Source of the DNA: Gonapodya sp. JEL0774
Taxonomy: Eukaryota > Monoblepharomycota > Monoblepharidomycetes > Monoblepharidales > Gonapodyaceae
Length of the DNA: 63,510 nt
Direction of reading: 5' to 3'
NCBI GenBank assembly: GCA_027604505.1
Contig: JADIIX010000133.1
Span: forward strand, 1 to 63,510
In this document: piece after piece, positions 1 through 11,436 of the stretch
How positions within the stretch are numbered: position 1 is the first letter of the stretch
Layout of the letters: the number at the start of each line of letters is the position of its first letter
Position numbers and translations under genes: made by a program
Notes under the pieces: model-generated
The model's database searches: none
Seen by the model: only the letters and a program-made list of their open reading frames with translations
What the model was told of the DNA's origin: nothing

Positions 1-2357
1 GGGGGCGGGGTTGCAGGGAGGGGGTACGGGGGGTACGGGGTACGGGGGATACGGAGGACCGGAGCACCTGTGGGCCAGTACCCCGTGGTGGTGTTTCTCG
101 GGCCGGACGGGTCGCGTCGCGTCGGGTTTTTTTCGCCTTTGGAGCAGCGATCCGGTGCGGTGCGCGCGAGCTCACGGCCGTCTTTTTTCTCTTCCCACCA
201 CCCCACGCACTTGGAAAACAAAACAAGTATTCGTCACCCCCAAGAACGAATTCACCGCACCCGTGGGACTCGAGACGGACGAGATTCCGGCGAAACTGTG
301 AGACCGTGAGACGGGGAACCTGTGACGAGAGTCGGGGGCGCGGGTGGGGGCGCGGGGGGGCGGGGTTGAGAGGGTGTGGGTGTGGGATGTGGGATGTGGA
401 TGGTGACGGGCAAGAGGGGTTGTGTGACGCGGTATGGAGAGTGCGGCCGTCGGGGCGTGAGGTTGCACAAAGGGAGGGCTCGCAACCCCCCGCAGCGCCG
501 CCAGATGCGTGCACCGCCGTCGTGTTACACTGGAGAAAATCGGAGTATGATATTTTCGTGTGCTATTTTGGGGTTGAGTGGGTAGAGCTTAGCGTTGTGA
601 ATTAATTCACTTTGGGGGAAGACGTTTTTCTGTGCAAGTGTGTCGCATGTCGAGATGGAGAAATTTTATCAAACCAGTGAACAGTGCAACATCCGCAGTC
701 CTTTGCTTCCATGCCTTTTAACTTGCAGGAACACCGGTTCCCCCGCTGCCCACACAAGCACTCGCACTCGTTGCCTCGTGTGGTGGACCTCTCGACCTCT
801 CCGACGCCTGTCGTTCGTGTCGCACACGCATCACACATGACACACAAACACACACCACACACTACGCCCGGCGTGCCAGATCCATCCATCCGACTACCAC
901 AGCACGGCCAACAGCACTCCTGGTCCCCCTCCCAGAGGAGCAGGAGGGCGACGGTGCTTGTGACGGGGTGGGTCAGATGTAAGGGTGAAGTCTGCAACAA
1001 ACGCGGTGGTGCAACGCTGTGCCGGCCGCCCGGTACACACGCTTCTGCTGACCCACGCAGGGCGTGCACGCGCCCCGATGGATGCTCAGCTCCACGCCCA
1101 CACCCATGATCACACACACAAAAAAGAAAATCGCAAGTGTGCCCGTCGAAATTCGTATTTCGTGCTCTTTCACTCGAACTAGGCTGTTCGTGTTGGCGAT
1201 ATTTTCACACAGGTCGGGAGCGTGGTGGTGGTTAGACATATGTAACGGGGAAGTTACACGATCGAAAACAAGGGAAGAGGGAGGGGGAGGGGGGGGGAGC
1301 GAAGCGGAACGTGCGTCCTAAGAGATCGCCCTCCTTTGTTCCAATAGAGCCAAAAACCTGTGGAAAGACAGTCAAAGCACGGGGGAACAAAGAAGGACGT
1401 GGTTTCAAAATCATGAGTAAAGTAGAGAGACTCTGGCACGTGCGTTGATCGCTTCAGTGTCACGACCTTTCACATACAAACAACCGCGGCATCTGTAAGA
1501 CATGTGGGGGACATGACGTGGTTCAACACAGGAAGAAGTTTCAGGGCACAACAATGAGCATGCCCAAAATACCACAGCAATTTTATTCTCAGACGCTTTT
1601 TCGTCGAGGATGAGTGATGCTCTTAGCTATTTTCTGATCCGTTTCGTGTGGGGGCGCGCCCCCAAATGTGTATAATCCGAGGGGCGTGAGATCAAAATCC
1701 ACTCTGGTGTTGGTGCAGAAAGAGTAGAACGAAACGACTTGGAATTCAGTAATCCGGTCTTGCACAGAGTTTAGGAACAGCAGCCGAGTGGAAGAGAACA
1801 TTTTTTTGCGAACAAACCTGTGCACAATTTGCTGTTCACACACATGCTCAGGGGAAAGAAGCGAAGAAAGGTGGGTACACATGACGTGATCTTGACTGTT
1901 TCCACACTGCCCGTCACGGAACTGGGTGCCGCCAAATCTGATTGAGAAGGGGATCGGATCCGCTCACGTCGCCAAGGCCGACTCGCCAAATCACGAGGGT
2001 CTGATGAGGGTCCACGGTTAAAAAATGCGCCACTGTGGAGCAACGATCTGTGATTGCTCACGTTGTGTCACCCACGATCGTTGCACGTTGGATCAGGATG
2101 GCGGCTCCGTCTCTTCCGATTGGAGAAACGGGTGGAGCGGAAACAGAAGCCGCGTATCCGTGTGATGCAGCGGTGTGAGCCTTGGCATCCTTATAGGTAC
2201 GATACAATACCCGACACCCGCGGAACAATTCCAGGGATGGGTACCTGCCCGATCTCAGGAGGCGTTCAGGATACAACGAAAACACAGGGATTCCCAACAC
2301 AAAAACCACGACTTTTTGCCCTCTCGTTCATCACATTCAAGCAGCAAACTCCCCAGT
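1..2357. other. Left-edge region without a supported gene
   Basis: No open frame here resembles a known family, keeps its frame across GT-AG introns, or has credible composition. The first 60 bases contain several degenerate GGGGTAC units and the first 400 are strongly G-rich on the plus strand. A CA-rich stretch lies near 820-870 and a run of G around 1280-1300. The longer frames (for example 602-1117 minus and 684-1109 plus) overlap each other on opposite strands and have low-complexity, Cys/Pro/His-biased products, typical of chance frames in skewed DNA. The last few hundred bases probably include the promoter of the gene starting at 2358. Confidence 0.6.
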
Positions 2358-4099
2358 ATGCGTTCCTCTGTGCTCCTTCTCCTCCTTGTCGGCTGTGCAG
2401 AGCGCATCTTGGCGGCTCCCATCAACGGTGTGTCGTCGATAGTGCACTTCACGTGATTCGCATTTTTACATTTCAATGCCGTGTCTTAAAAACGATTCGG
2501 TTTCGATTGCACAGCCCGCAATGTCGCTATTGGTCGCATCGCGGTGAGATTCGTTGCTTTTGTTCCGAAAGTCTGGTGCATGTGCTCATGCTTCATTGCA
2601 TTCCAACTCTCTTCCCCTCAACTTCCACACTACGCACAGGGAGTCCAATACATGACAAACCACACTTTTGGCCAACCAATTGCAGAAGCAGGTCTTCAGC
2701 GCAGGGCGACGGCCAAGCTCACCAATTACGGAGGGTGAGATCAGCTGAGAATCATCGTTGTATTCACCGACAGGCGAATTCTGACACAGCTTGCCTTCTT
2801 TTCAGTCCTCTTATCCCTGTTGCCGAGGTGACGCTTCTCACCTGGGGGTCCGGAGTCAACTTTATAACCACTGCTGGTACGCGGGGGTTGTTGTTTATCT
2901 CATATTTGGTGGGATCTGAATCGTTGCTTGAACTCCACCTCTTAGCTCCCAACAACTTGCCGACCTTTTACGCTGGTATTCTGAATTCTGGCTACTATGA
3001 TATGCGTGAGTGCGGAGTGCTGTGCGAATTCTTTTCTTGAGCATTGGGATCTAACCGTATCTTCTTTGCGGAACTTTCACTCACACAGTTGCACAATACG
3101 GAACCAGCTCGCAGGGTGCTATCAAACGTGGCACTTTTAAGGGTGAGTGTCCCCGTCTGATCTCTCCCCAATGGTGTCGGCAGTCGGTCTCACAATCAAA
3201 ACACAGGCACACTCACCTTGACCGGCATCCCCACAAGCAAGTCCATCACCGATGATCAGATCCAGAGTTATCTCAAAGGATTGGTCTCAGCTGGAACCAT
3301 TCAGGTATTTGCGACGTGCGACTGGAGCTCCATTGTTACCTCGTACTGATCACACATTTCATTTTTGGACAACGCTTGACGTTATGAAGCCAAACGCTAA
3401 CTCGTACTACCCTATGTGAGTTTCTTCTTCCTTGTCCGCTTTCATTTTCGTCTGGTGACGTTTCTGCTGTTCTCGTAGCCACTTCGCGTCCGGATACTCG
3501 ATCGCCTTATCGTCCACTGATTCATCGTGCCAGACTTTCTGCGCATACCATGGAACCATTGACATTTCCTCGCTGAACGTCGGAACCAAGTACTTGTATT
3601 ACGGTGTACACCCGGACCAGGTACGCTCGAGAGCTCCAATCAGGAATAACGAAAATCTAAACGACGTTTCCCCGCCAACATTTAAGGGAGGAAGCTGCGC
3701 TGGAGGGTGCGGAGGTGCCACGAGCACGTTCGCCAACCTGTGCTCTGTGTCGTCCCACGAGCTCTTTGAGGCCGTGACGGATGCCGCAGTCGGAGTCGCC
3801 GCAAATCTCGCATCCCCACTTGCTTGGTACAACTCTGCTGTGAGTTTGAGGCTCGGAACTCGATCCATTACGAAAGATTATCCGTTTGCTGAAAGAGCGT
3901 GTTTCTGAACCATAGAACGGTGAAATCGGTGACCTCTGCAACGCGCAGCAAGCTACTATTACGGACGCCAATGGACGATCGTGGACTGTTCAGAAGGTGA
4001 GAACATTTGTGATGCGAAACCGGCGCCGATCTTCCCTTCACCTGTTGTTCCCTTCAAAAGCAATGGAGCAACTCCAAGGGAGCTTGCGCCAGCTCCTAA
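2358..4099 (+). CDS. Secreted protein with HELxEAVTD motif, 11 exons
   Basis: Exons read as 2358-2429, 2640-2734, 2806-2876, 2946-3005, 3089-3142, 3207-3304, 3390-3415, 3479-3620, 3687-3839, 3916-3996 and 4061-4099; frame and splice phases agree throughout. The product starts with a signal peptide (MRSSVLLLLLVG...AERILA). The body holds VTLLTWGS, FYAGILNS, a Cys-rich CQTFCAYHG, GGSCAGGCGG, then SSHELFEAVTD, a PLAWYN segment and NGEIGDLCN near the C-terminus. This order matches an uncharacterised family of secreted proteins found in fungi and bacteria. The overall layout (Cys/His-Gly cluster, then a Gly-Cys cluster) loosely recalls plant EXORDIUM/PHI-1 proteins, but identity to those looks low. 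The HEL..E block could bind metal, though a complete protease HExxH is absent. The first intron (210 nt) is longer than the others and may hide a small exon. Function unknown; extracellular location is inferred. Confidence 0.8.
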
Positions 4100-4469
4100 A
4101 GAGAATCCAAGGAACTATTCGGCTGTAGTTATCAGTTAGATTTTGCGTTTGTTTATTGAGGATCGCTGGTTGTAAGGCTAACAAGAATAGGGAATGGATA
4201 CATACACATTCTGAGTCTTCGAAAACCCGTCGCACCCTTATCGATCACTTTTCATCCTGCATTTCTTCCTCGTCGCCGTCTTTGGTGTTTGGATGAATGA
4301 GTTTGATAACAGTGTTGTGAAACTTGTTGCCTTCAGCCATCAGTACCGCATCCTCCGAACTCGCCAAATCCCTCAAGACTTTATGCAGCAGCACTCAAAT
4401 CCACATCGATCTATCTTGCAGAAGCAATCCACTGGACACCGAAAACGCATTGGCTCCCAGAAGTAAGCA
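4100..4469. promoter_or_regulatory. Intergenic region upstream of the helicase gene
   Basis: 370 bases between the secreted-protein stop and the helicase start. It must hold the 3' UTR of one gene and the promoter of the next. I see no conserved element, repeat or open frame worth calling. Confidence 0.4.
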
Positions 4470-7308
4470 ATGGAAACTGCCGTGAATGACGTGGAGAAGT
4501 TTGTCGACGAGCAAATCGCTCTTGTGGTGAGCGCCGGGGGGATGTGAAAGGAGCCCCCTCTTCTTCTGTACATGCAAGTGTATATATGTTGCCTTAGCAA
4601 GCAGAGCGTCAAGCAGAAATCGACAATATAGCCCTCCTTTTGGCCTCGTATCCACCTCTAGGTGACGACACACGTTTTCATTACGGATGGAATGAATGAG
4701 CTGTGAGCTTATCTCCGCTCACTTCACAGACCTGCAACGCAAAGGCTTGGCCCTCTGTAATCTTCAAGTGACCGGAATGAGATCAGGATTAGGCGGTCAA
4801 ACGATTGTTGACTATGAGCCGCTGTCTGGCACAACAACGACGCTACCCCCTCACAAATTTCAAGTCGGCGATATTGCTTCGGCAGAGGAGTATTCAGGCA
4901 AGACACCCAGCGCCAAGAAAGGTGGACAAAAGGATGGGTCAAGTGCACCCACACAGAGTCAAAAGAGAGCGTCAGGTGTGGTCTACAGGATCAGCGAGAC
5001 ACGGATTTCGCTGGTGTTCAAGGAGGACCCTCCCGTGGATTTTGACAAGTGGTTAATGTGAGGGCTCTCCGGTCAATGAATTCGTTCCACGCTTTGGTAA
5101 CAATCGTCTGCCGACTGAACAGCACGAGAACGGCCAATGCAACCACTTATGACCGCATCGTCGACGCCCTGAAACATCTACGAACCCGGTCGCAAGATCG
5201 ATCTACCCTTCTCGAGGTTCTCTTTGGCCGTTATCGACCAGAATTTCGGAGCACCGGAAACCTTGTCCCGCCTCCTGCATTGAACGAACCACAAGTGGCG
5301 GCGTTACATCAGGCTCTTTCTACCGATTCAATTGCTCTTATTCATGGTCCGCCAGGGACAGGGAAAACTCATACTGTGGTAGAGATAGTCAAGGGTCTGG
5401 TTGCGAGAGGTGAACGTGTGCTTGTGTGTGCCGGGAGCAATATCGGAGTTGGTGAGATTACATCGATATCTCAACCTTTCACTGGCATCATCCTCATTCT
5501 GTAACGTTCAGACAATCTCGTCGAACGTCTTTCCCATTCACACATCCCCATTGTTCGTCTCGGCCATCCGGCTCGCATACTCCCTGCCGTCTTAGCTCAC
5601 GCTCTCGAGGTGCGTGTGCGAACGAGCGACGAGGGACAAATCATCAAGGACGTTAAGGAGGAAGTCGACTCGAATCTTGCCAGCGTGAGCAAGGCCAAGA
5701 ACAGATCCGAACGTCGGTCTCTCTACGCAAACATTTCATCGCTCCGCAAGGAGCTACGCGCCAGGGAGAAGAAAGTCGCGGGAGATATCATATCGGGATC
5801 TCGGGTGGTCCGTAAGTAATAGGTGGCTGAGTGAGTCGCCATTCCTCAGCACCGAAACATCGTCATGTCACCATGTGTTGCTCACAATTTCAAGTTTTCA
5901 GTGGCCACACTTTCTGGCGCTGCTTCGAACAAGCTCGCGAGAGAAGAGTTTGATACAGTCGTAATAGACGAGTCGACCCAAGCCACTGAAGGAGGTTGTT
6001 GAAAGTTTATCTGGATTCCTTTCGTGGATGTGCGATACTGACCCTCAGGCTACTGTGCAGAGTGCTGGTGTGCAGTAAGCAAAGGAAAAAAGCTCATCTT
6101 AGCTGGAGACCCATGTCAATTGCCAGTGAGGAATTGTTCGTGGTCAGCTTTGTCATTGAGAACTGGTCCCTGATAGTTGAAGCACATATTTGCAGCCGAC
6201 GATCAAGTCGCGGCCTCCTTCAGGATCTAAATACTCCGCAACTTCTTCCAAATCCCCTCAATTCTCCAAGCAGCCGGCAAAATCAAGCGCCAAGTTCACG
6301 GGAAGATCAGCTGGCAATATCGGCGAATCGTCCAATGGAGATTCATCAAAGGATCCCGAGCTGGCAGTTGGGAAATTGACATACTTTCACCCCCTCGAGC
6401 GTACATTATTCGACAGAATGGTTGAAGTGTGGGGCGATGATATCGTCAGTATGTTGATACTGCAATATAGAATGGTGAGTGGACAGCATCCCCCTGTGCC
6501 TCGTCTCATACTGCACTGACTCTTCATCGCAGCATGAAGCGATTATGTCTTTTTCGTCTTCCGAGTTCTACCAATCTCGTCTTATCGCTCACCAATCGGT
6601 GCGCTCTCATCTACTCAAGGATCTGCCTTCTGTAAAGACTACGGAAGACACCGAACACCCAATCGTGTTCATTGACACGGCAGGAATGGAAATGTATGAG
6701 AGGGAGGAAGGTCTCTCGGTCGGAGACAAGGCGAGGAAAGCCCTCGGGAGCGAAGAAGGTGGCTCCAAGTGAGCCACTCGAATTCGTCGCACGATCTGTT
6801 CTTCCAAAAACCTTGAAAAATCACATTCAATCAGGTATAACGAGCATGAAATCGAAATTTGTGTCGCCCATGTGCGATCCCTCATTTCCACCGGTCTCCA
6901 GCCGGGCCAGATTTGCATCATTTCTCCGTACTCTGCTCAAGTACGTGATCTGTCACGTTTTTGTCTTTCAAACGCGTCGCATTTTGACGAAGTTTTCGGG
7001 GATACATCCTGTGACAGGTGGAACGCATCCAAGCGATCACCAGGGAGTCGTGGCCGAATCTCGAGGTGGGAACTGTGGATGGTTTTCAGGGAAGGGAAAA
7101 GGAAGCGGTGGTGGTGTCGTGTGTGCGATCGAACGAAAAGGGAATAGTTGGGTTCCTTGCTGAGAGGAGGCGAATGAACGTTGCGTTGACCCGAGCGCGA
7201 CGCCATCTGTGCGTTGTGGGGGACTCAGAAACACTGGGGAAAGATGCATTCCTCAACAGAATGTGCGAGTATCTTACAGAGCATGGAGATATTAGAGGCC
7301 CTCAATAA
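4470..7308 (+). CDS. HCS1: SF1B DNA/RNA helicase, IGHMBP2/Hcs1 family
   Basis: Eleven exons: 4470-4526, 4598-4661, 4730-5057, 5123-5451, 5512-5811, 5902-5994, 6061-6125, 6196-6474, 6533-6768, 6835-6940, 7018-7308; predicted 715 aa, close to yeast Hcs1. The N-terminal part has the family's oligonucleotide-binding fold (CNLQVTGMRSGLGG). Walker A is GPPGTGKT in exon 4; Walker B is VVIDEST where animals usually have DECA; motif III is LILAGDPCQLP; later motifs are LQYRM, VDGFQGREKEAV and NVALTRAR. A Ser-rich insert of about 50 residues follows the QLPPT motif at the start of exon 8. The protein ends soon after motif VI, so it lacks the R3H and AN1 zinc-finger domains of animal IGHMBP2, as in yeast Hcs1 (DNA polymerase alpha-associated helicase A). 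It faces HEN1 tail to tail with 33 bases between stop codons. Confidence 0.93.
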
Positions 7309-7341
7309 TTATTCGAAACATGTGCAACATGTATGGATTTG

Positions 7342-9445
7342 TCAATTTGAGCTACGCGAACGACGACGCTTTCGACTTTCATCTACCTCTAAATTGACGT
7401 CAGAATAAGCAGAGTCTTGCCAAGGAGCTCCTAACTCTTCTTCTGAGGTAGGGTTCGTCCAACCCCAAGAGCCCGCTTCACCTAAGCTCTCGTCGTCCTC
7501 CATATCCCAAGTATTGTCATCGTATTCAACAATCTCTCCTTCTTCATTCTCTAAGATTAAGTCTTCTTCCTGTCCCTCTTGCCATCCCTGATTCCACTCC
7601 GGCACACACTCCGACGCTCTGCGAGACTCTTCTTCGTGAGCCTCTCTTCTTTTCCTTTCGACTCCGATAACATCCCAGGTCGCGGTTATCATCACTCTTG
7701 TCAAGTCCACTGCATCACTCGAGTGCGAAAATCCCACTCCAACCCACGGCCGGGGGAACTTTCCTTCAGGCCAAACACTAGGCAAAGCCAGGTCCGGCGA
7801 AAGCAATGCTGTTGGGGGAATCTCTGTAACGGAGAACAGGTGCGCGGCTGGAACGCTCGAATTCGTGTCCGGAGAGATGATGGAGATATCTGATGTGGCG
7901 AGTTCTAGGAGGAATCGACGGAAGGCGGAGCGGGTACCAAACCCTTCGCGGATATGGTACATATGAAGCCAATACTATGAAGAGTAAGCGGTTCAAATTA
8001 GTTACCCCCTTTTATTCAGAATCAACAAGGCGGGTCGCCATCACCTTCTCTGCGGAAAATGAAATCTCTGTCTTTTGCTTTTGCAGCGGCCATCGCTCGA
8101 TACATTCGCTCAGACGCGGCACCATAAAGGCAGTTTGCAGCCTCATCGTGGTTAGGATATGGATGGGGTGATCTTTCGCGGTCCTCACGTGGCAGGGGTA
8201 TCGGATTGTTGCAATTGCTTCAAGATGATGAGAACATTGTCCTGGAGTTGTTGAACCAGGGGTGGTAGCTGTTACATCCTCCACAGTATCTGATGGTGTC
8301 AGCAGATCACGCGTCGGTGAGGGTAGCCAAAAAACTGCAAACTGTGTGCAATGTCCAATCTCAGGATCGTACGCCAATACGCAGTTTTTCGTGCTGACGC
8401 CGTCCATTCGGCCAATGCCACCCAGAGCAGCAGAGTACCCGTGCTCAGCACTGATGGTGGACACCCAGTCTCGGAATTCAGCGCGGGTGAACTCAAATCT
8501 TCGACATTCGTACTTGAGTCCGACAAACCATTGGAAATACGCTACACTGCGCGTACACGCGGCTTCAATTCACCTGTGGTCCGGATCCCGAACTAATCCA
8601 TCCGCATTGCCGGGAAACAGCACGTTGTAGTCCTTGTTCGGCGTCGACACGAAACACAATTTTGGCCGGTAATATCCCAGCATGACTTTGGGGAAAACTG
8701 CAAACTCGGGAGGGTCGAGGTGCTCGATTCTGTGTGGGGAGGGCGGAACGTCAACAGCCACACCCCGCTCGTCATCCTATTCACTCACACCTCTGTGGCG
8801 ACTATACAGTCAAATCCCAAAAGTCGACTGTCTGGCTTGGTCATATCACCTGTTCCGTTCATTACGTAAATAGAGAACAGAATAGGACATGAACCCCGTG
8901 CCCAACCACATCCTCCTTTTCAACCAACGAGTAAAAACTCACCCCCAAACAATCTCACCTCAGTTTCCCTCTCCCTCATGTCGTCCTCCGCTCCGTATAT
9001 CCGCTTAAACCCTTCACTCTCAGTACCCAACAATGCCGAAATGGGTTTCAACAAGTCGGAGGCCTCTCGCAGCAAATCCGCGCGCAAGTCCACTCCCACA
9101 ACTAGTCGCTGGTCACATGAGTTGTGGAGGGTATGAATGAGGCGGCATTCGCCTGGGAGTGGTGAGGGAACTACTCTAAGACATTCTCACAGACGGAGGT
9201 GATGGGGCTTTCAAACTTGGAAGTTCACACACCGCATCCCAGTTCAAGTAGCTGAGGATGTGGGCGTGGGGCGAAAGTATTGACGACATTATAACAATCC
9301 ATCAAGATCGTGAGTCACCAACCTTCTCTATCCCTCCAAACTCGTTCACGACCCGCAGAATTTCCGTTTGCCGCTGCTGCCATAGCGGTGGATCAAATCG
9401 CACACCAGGGAGGTGAGGGATGATCAGGCGGGGATTCATTGCCAT
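7342..9445 (-). CDS. HEN1: Small-RNA 2'-O-methyltransferase HEN1
   Basis: Seven exons on the minus strand: 9445-9323, 9251-9233, 9152-8943, 8849-8789, 8729-8574, 8498-8045, 7974-7342; predicted 551 aa. HEN1 adds a methyl group to the 2'-OH of the 3' end of small RNAs, protecting them from tailing and decay. Evidence: an N-terminal FDPPLWQQR block, the SAM-binding motif LELGCGEC (usual form DLGCGEG), VVGVDLR, SRLLGFD, the metal-binding ExxEH (EVIEHL), FVSTPNKDYN, RDPDHRFEFT supplying the distal His, and CTQFAVF. All catalytic metal ligands of the family are present. The La-like and dsRNA-binding parts of plant HEN1 are absent, as in animal HENMT1. The C-terminal exon adds a tail very rich in Asp and Glu that ends in an Arg-rich stretch; its role is unknown. 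A 19-nt exon encodes part of motif I. Confidence 0.93.
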
Positions 9446-10090
9446 TGAAGGGAAGGGGAGGACTAGAGTGAGCATAACGGCAGAGCCGTCATGATAACAC
9501 TCAAAACACTATATCCGGGGTACACAAAGAAAAGTTTCGTGAGCGCCCTCCCCACCATCTGCAACTCAGTATTCATTGCTTACTTTACAGATCCTGGATC
9601 TGTTCTATTTATCACCATCAATCACTTCCAGCTGCCACGTTTCATTCAAACCATCGTATTAAATTTTCTCTTCTTCATCTCTTTGACTTGAATCCCCTAT
9701 GCCTCCGCCCATTCTATGTTGATAAAAGTGCAATCACCACGCCATCACCACAATACAGTCTCTGCCCCACAGACTACCTTCTCTTCATTCACTGCACACG
9801 TTTTTTTGGCCGGGTACACCGGAGTTCTCAGTCGGGGGTAATGGGAGAATATTGTTCGGTCCCTGTCGGAATGTGCAGGGATTCGCAGAGGATGCGCATG
9901 CGTACACAGTGTCACCTATCCGTGCAGCCTTGCCACAGCCACAGAATTTAACCACCACAGCAGATTCTGGCGCCCAGGCATCCACCAGTCAACGTTTTCT
10001 CGAGCGAACACGAGCCATCAATCCAAAGCAGTGGAAACCCGTGCCGCTCTGTCTTCTTCTTATACTCGACCTGAATCCTCGACGACTTCC
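9446..10090. promoter_or_regulatory. Intergenic region before zinc-finger gene A
   Basis: Separates divergent HEN1 and zinc-finger gene A. From about 9630 onward it belongs to the duplicated segment. Frames that look open in one copy (for example near 9852) are shifted or stopped in the other, because of one-base indels, so I treat this DNA as non-coding 5' region. A possible AG acceptor lies near 9930, just before a conserved stretch, so a 5' UTR intron is possible. Confidence 0.4.
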
Positions 10091-11135
10091 ATGCCTCGGC
10101 CTCGCGCACCCTCCAAACCCCACAAGTACCATTTGCCCGGTTACATTCCACCGCCAGACCGCCCAAAGCGCTTCCATTGTCGATACCCAGAATGCGCATA
10201 CTCGTCCGACCGGTGAGTCTGCCGGTCTTCTTCATTCACTGCCAACTCTTGTCTTCATTAAACATCGCTGCCGGAACTTCCGAATCCTGTCCTGCTCCCA
10301 TATACAGATCTTACAATCGGGAAAATCATTACCTCACCCATTTCCCCGATCGTAATCGTGCTTACACATGCGCAGTCTGTGACGCGGAGTTTTTCAGGGC
10401 CCCGGATCTTCGCGTCCATCAAAATCGAACCAAACATACGAACCACCCCGTTAGCAACACTCTTCTGAAGTACGTTCTTTGATGCCGCGGTTGTTGAAAA
10501 GTGGCAGAAAACCGGCGAAAGAGATGGGGCAAACACCAAGGATTTAATCTTCTTCCCTACATTGCGTCTCCCTGCTTCCAAAGTCATTATCTCGCCGTAG
10601 GATTTCCGAACACGAACTCTAACGTGGTCACTTCCCCGGGTTACGTGACACCACCACAAAGCCCACCAAGAACTGGAAACGGTGAAGTTCCGTCAAACGA
10701 TGTAGAGTAGGTTTGGCGAGATTCACTGGTTTACTGATACTTAGGGGTCTCTGAGCTCAGTTTTCCCTTATTTGTAGCGTTGTGAATATTCTGAACGTCA
10801 TTGTCATGAACGAACCCCCGGTGTCAGCCGAATATGAATCACACCCGTCTCCGGATCCCTTGGGAATCCCGAATCATCATCTTCAGCTCGATCTTGTATT
10901 CATGTCAGCAAATCCCACCAACCAAGCTGAATCGCCGAATGCATCGATACCCAACCTGATGACCCCCACGGGTCTCTCCCCAAGTGCTACTTTGACACCT
11001 CTTTTATTCCCGGACGTGAACCTGGGTCAGCAGTCACTTCTCTTCCACGATAATACTATGCCAGACGAGCTCGGCGATTTCATCGACGTCGACTATTTCA
11101 TCGACGAATCCTACACTCACTTAGGACAGTTGTGA
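10091..11135 (+). CDS. C2H2 zinc-finger protein, copy A
   Basis: Exons 10091-10212, 10308-10469, 10584-10706 and 10778-11135; predicted 254 aa. The start is the first ATG of the frame (MPRPRAPSK); the third exon's acceptor is the least certain boundary. Two fingers follow a basic Pro-rich N-terminus: CRYPECAYSSDR...HYLTH fits C-x4-C-x12-H-x3-H, split by the first intron, and CAVCDAEFF...VHQNRTKH fits C-x2-C-x12-H-x5-H. The rest is Pro/Ser/Asn-rich and ends in an acidic stretch (DELGDFIDVDYFIDES) that looks like an activation domain. A DNA-binding transcription regulator is the likely role, in the nucleus; targets are unknown. It is one of a tandem pair and differs from copy B by seven amino acids, all in exon 4. 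Confidence 0.75.
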
Positions 11136-11436
11136 TACCTCGAGAAACGGCATACCGCCTCTAAATGGGAATGGGCGATGCATGTTTTCTCTCAAACTAA
11201 GTCACAGAAGAAAGAAAGGCCGTTTGCGATATTTTTGGACGTTGTTGACTTGTGGATCGAGCACTAGAGAGCTCTTGTTTCCTGCTTCTTTTTCTTGCCG
11301 TGTGAACCTTTCCTCTTTGTGCTTATCATCGAAAACGTTTGCTGGGATTTGATACTGCGAGAAAGAGCATACCGCCTCTATATGGGAATGGGCGATGCAC
11401 CAGCATACCGCCTCTACATGGAAATGGGCGATGCAC
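11134..11436. repeat. Three short direct repeats in the 3' region of copy A
   Basis: A unit containing GCATACCGCCTCTA, then a near-constant TGGGAATGGGCGATGCA, occurs at 11149-11183, 11366-11400 and 11402-11436. The first two also share a degenerate 15-base left extension (GATAC..CGAGAAA), so the full unit is about 50 bases. The last two are adjacent with one base between. The same array is repeated in copy B at 13710-14012. It lies after the stop codon, so it is probably in the 3' UTR or just beyond it. Confidence 0.85.

Noticed and set aside
602..1117. Cys-rich minus-strand frame of 171 codons
   Set aside because: It overlaps equally long plus frames, and its Cys comes from CA/TG-rich sequence; no zinc-finger spacing repeats.
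9852..10030. Upstream coding extension of zinc-finger gene A
   Set aside because: Frames that are open in one copy are shifted or stopped in the other by one-base indels, and frames starting at 10031 begin with GTG rather than ATG.
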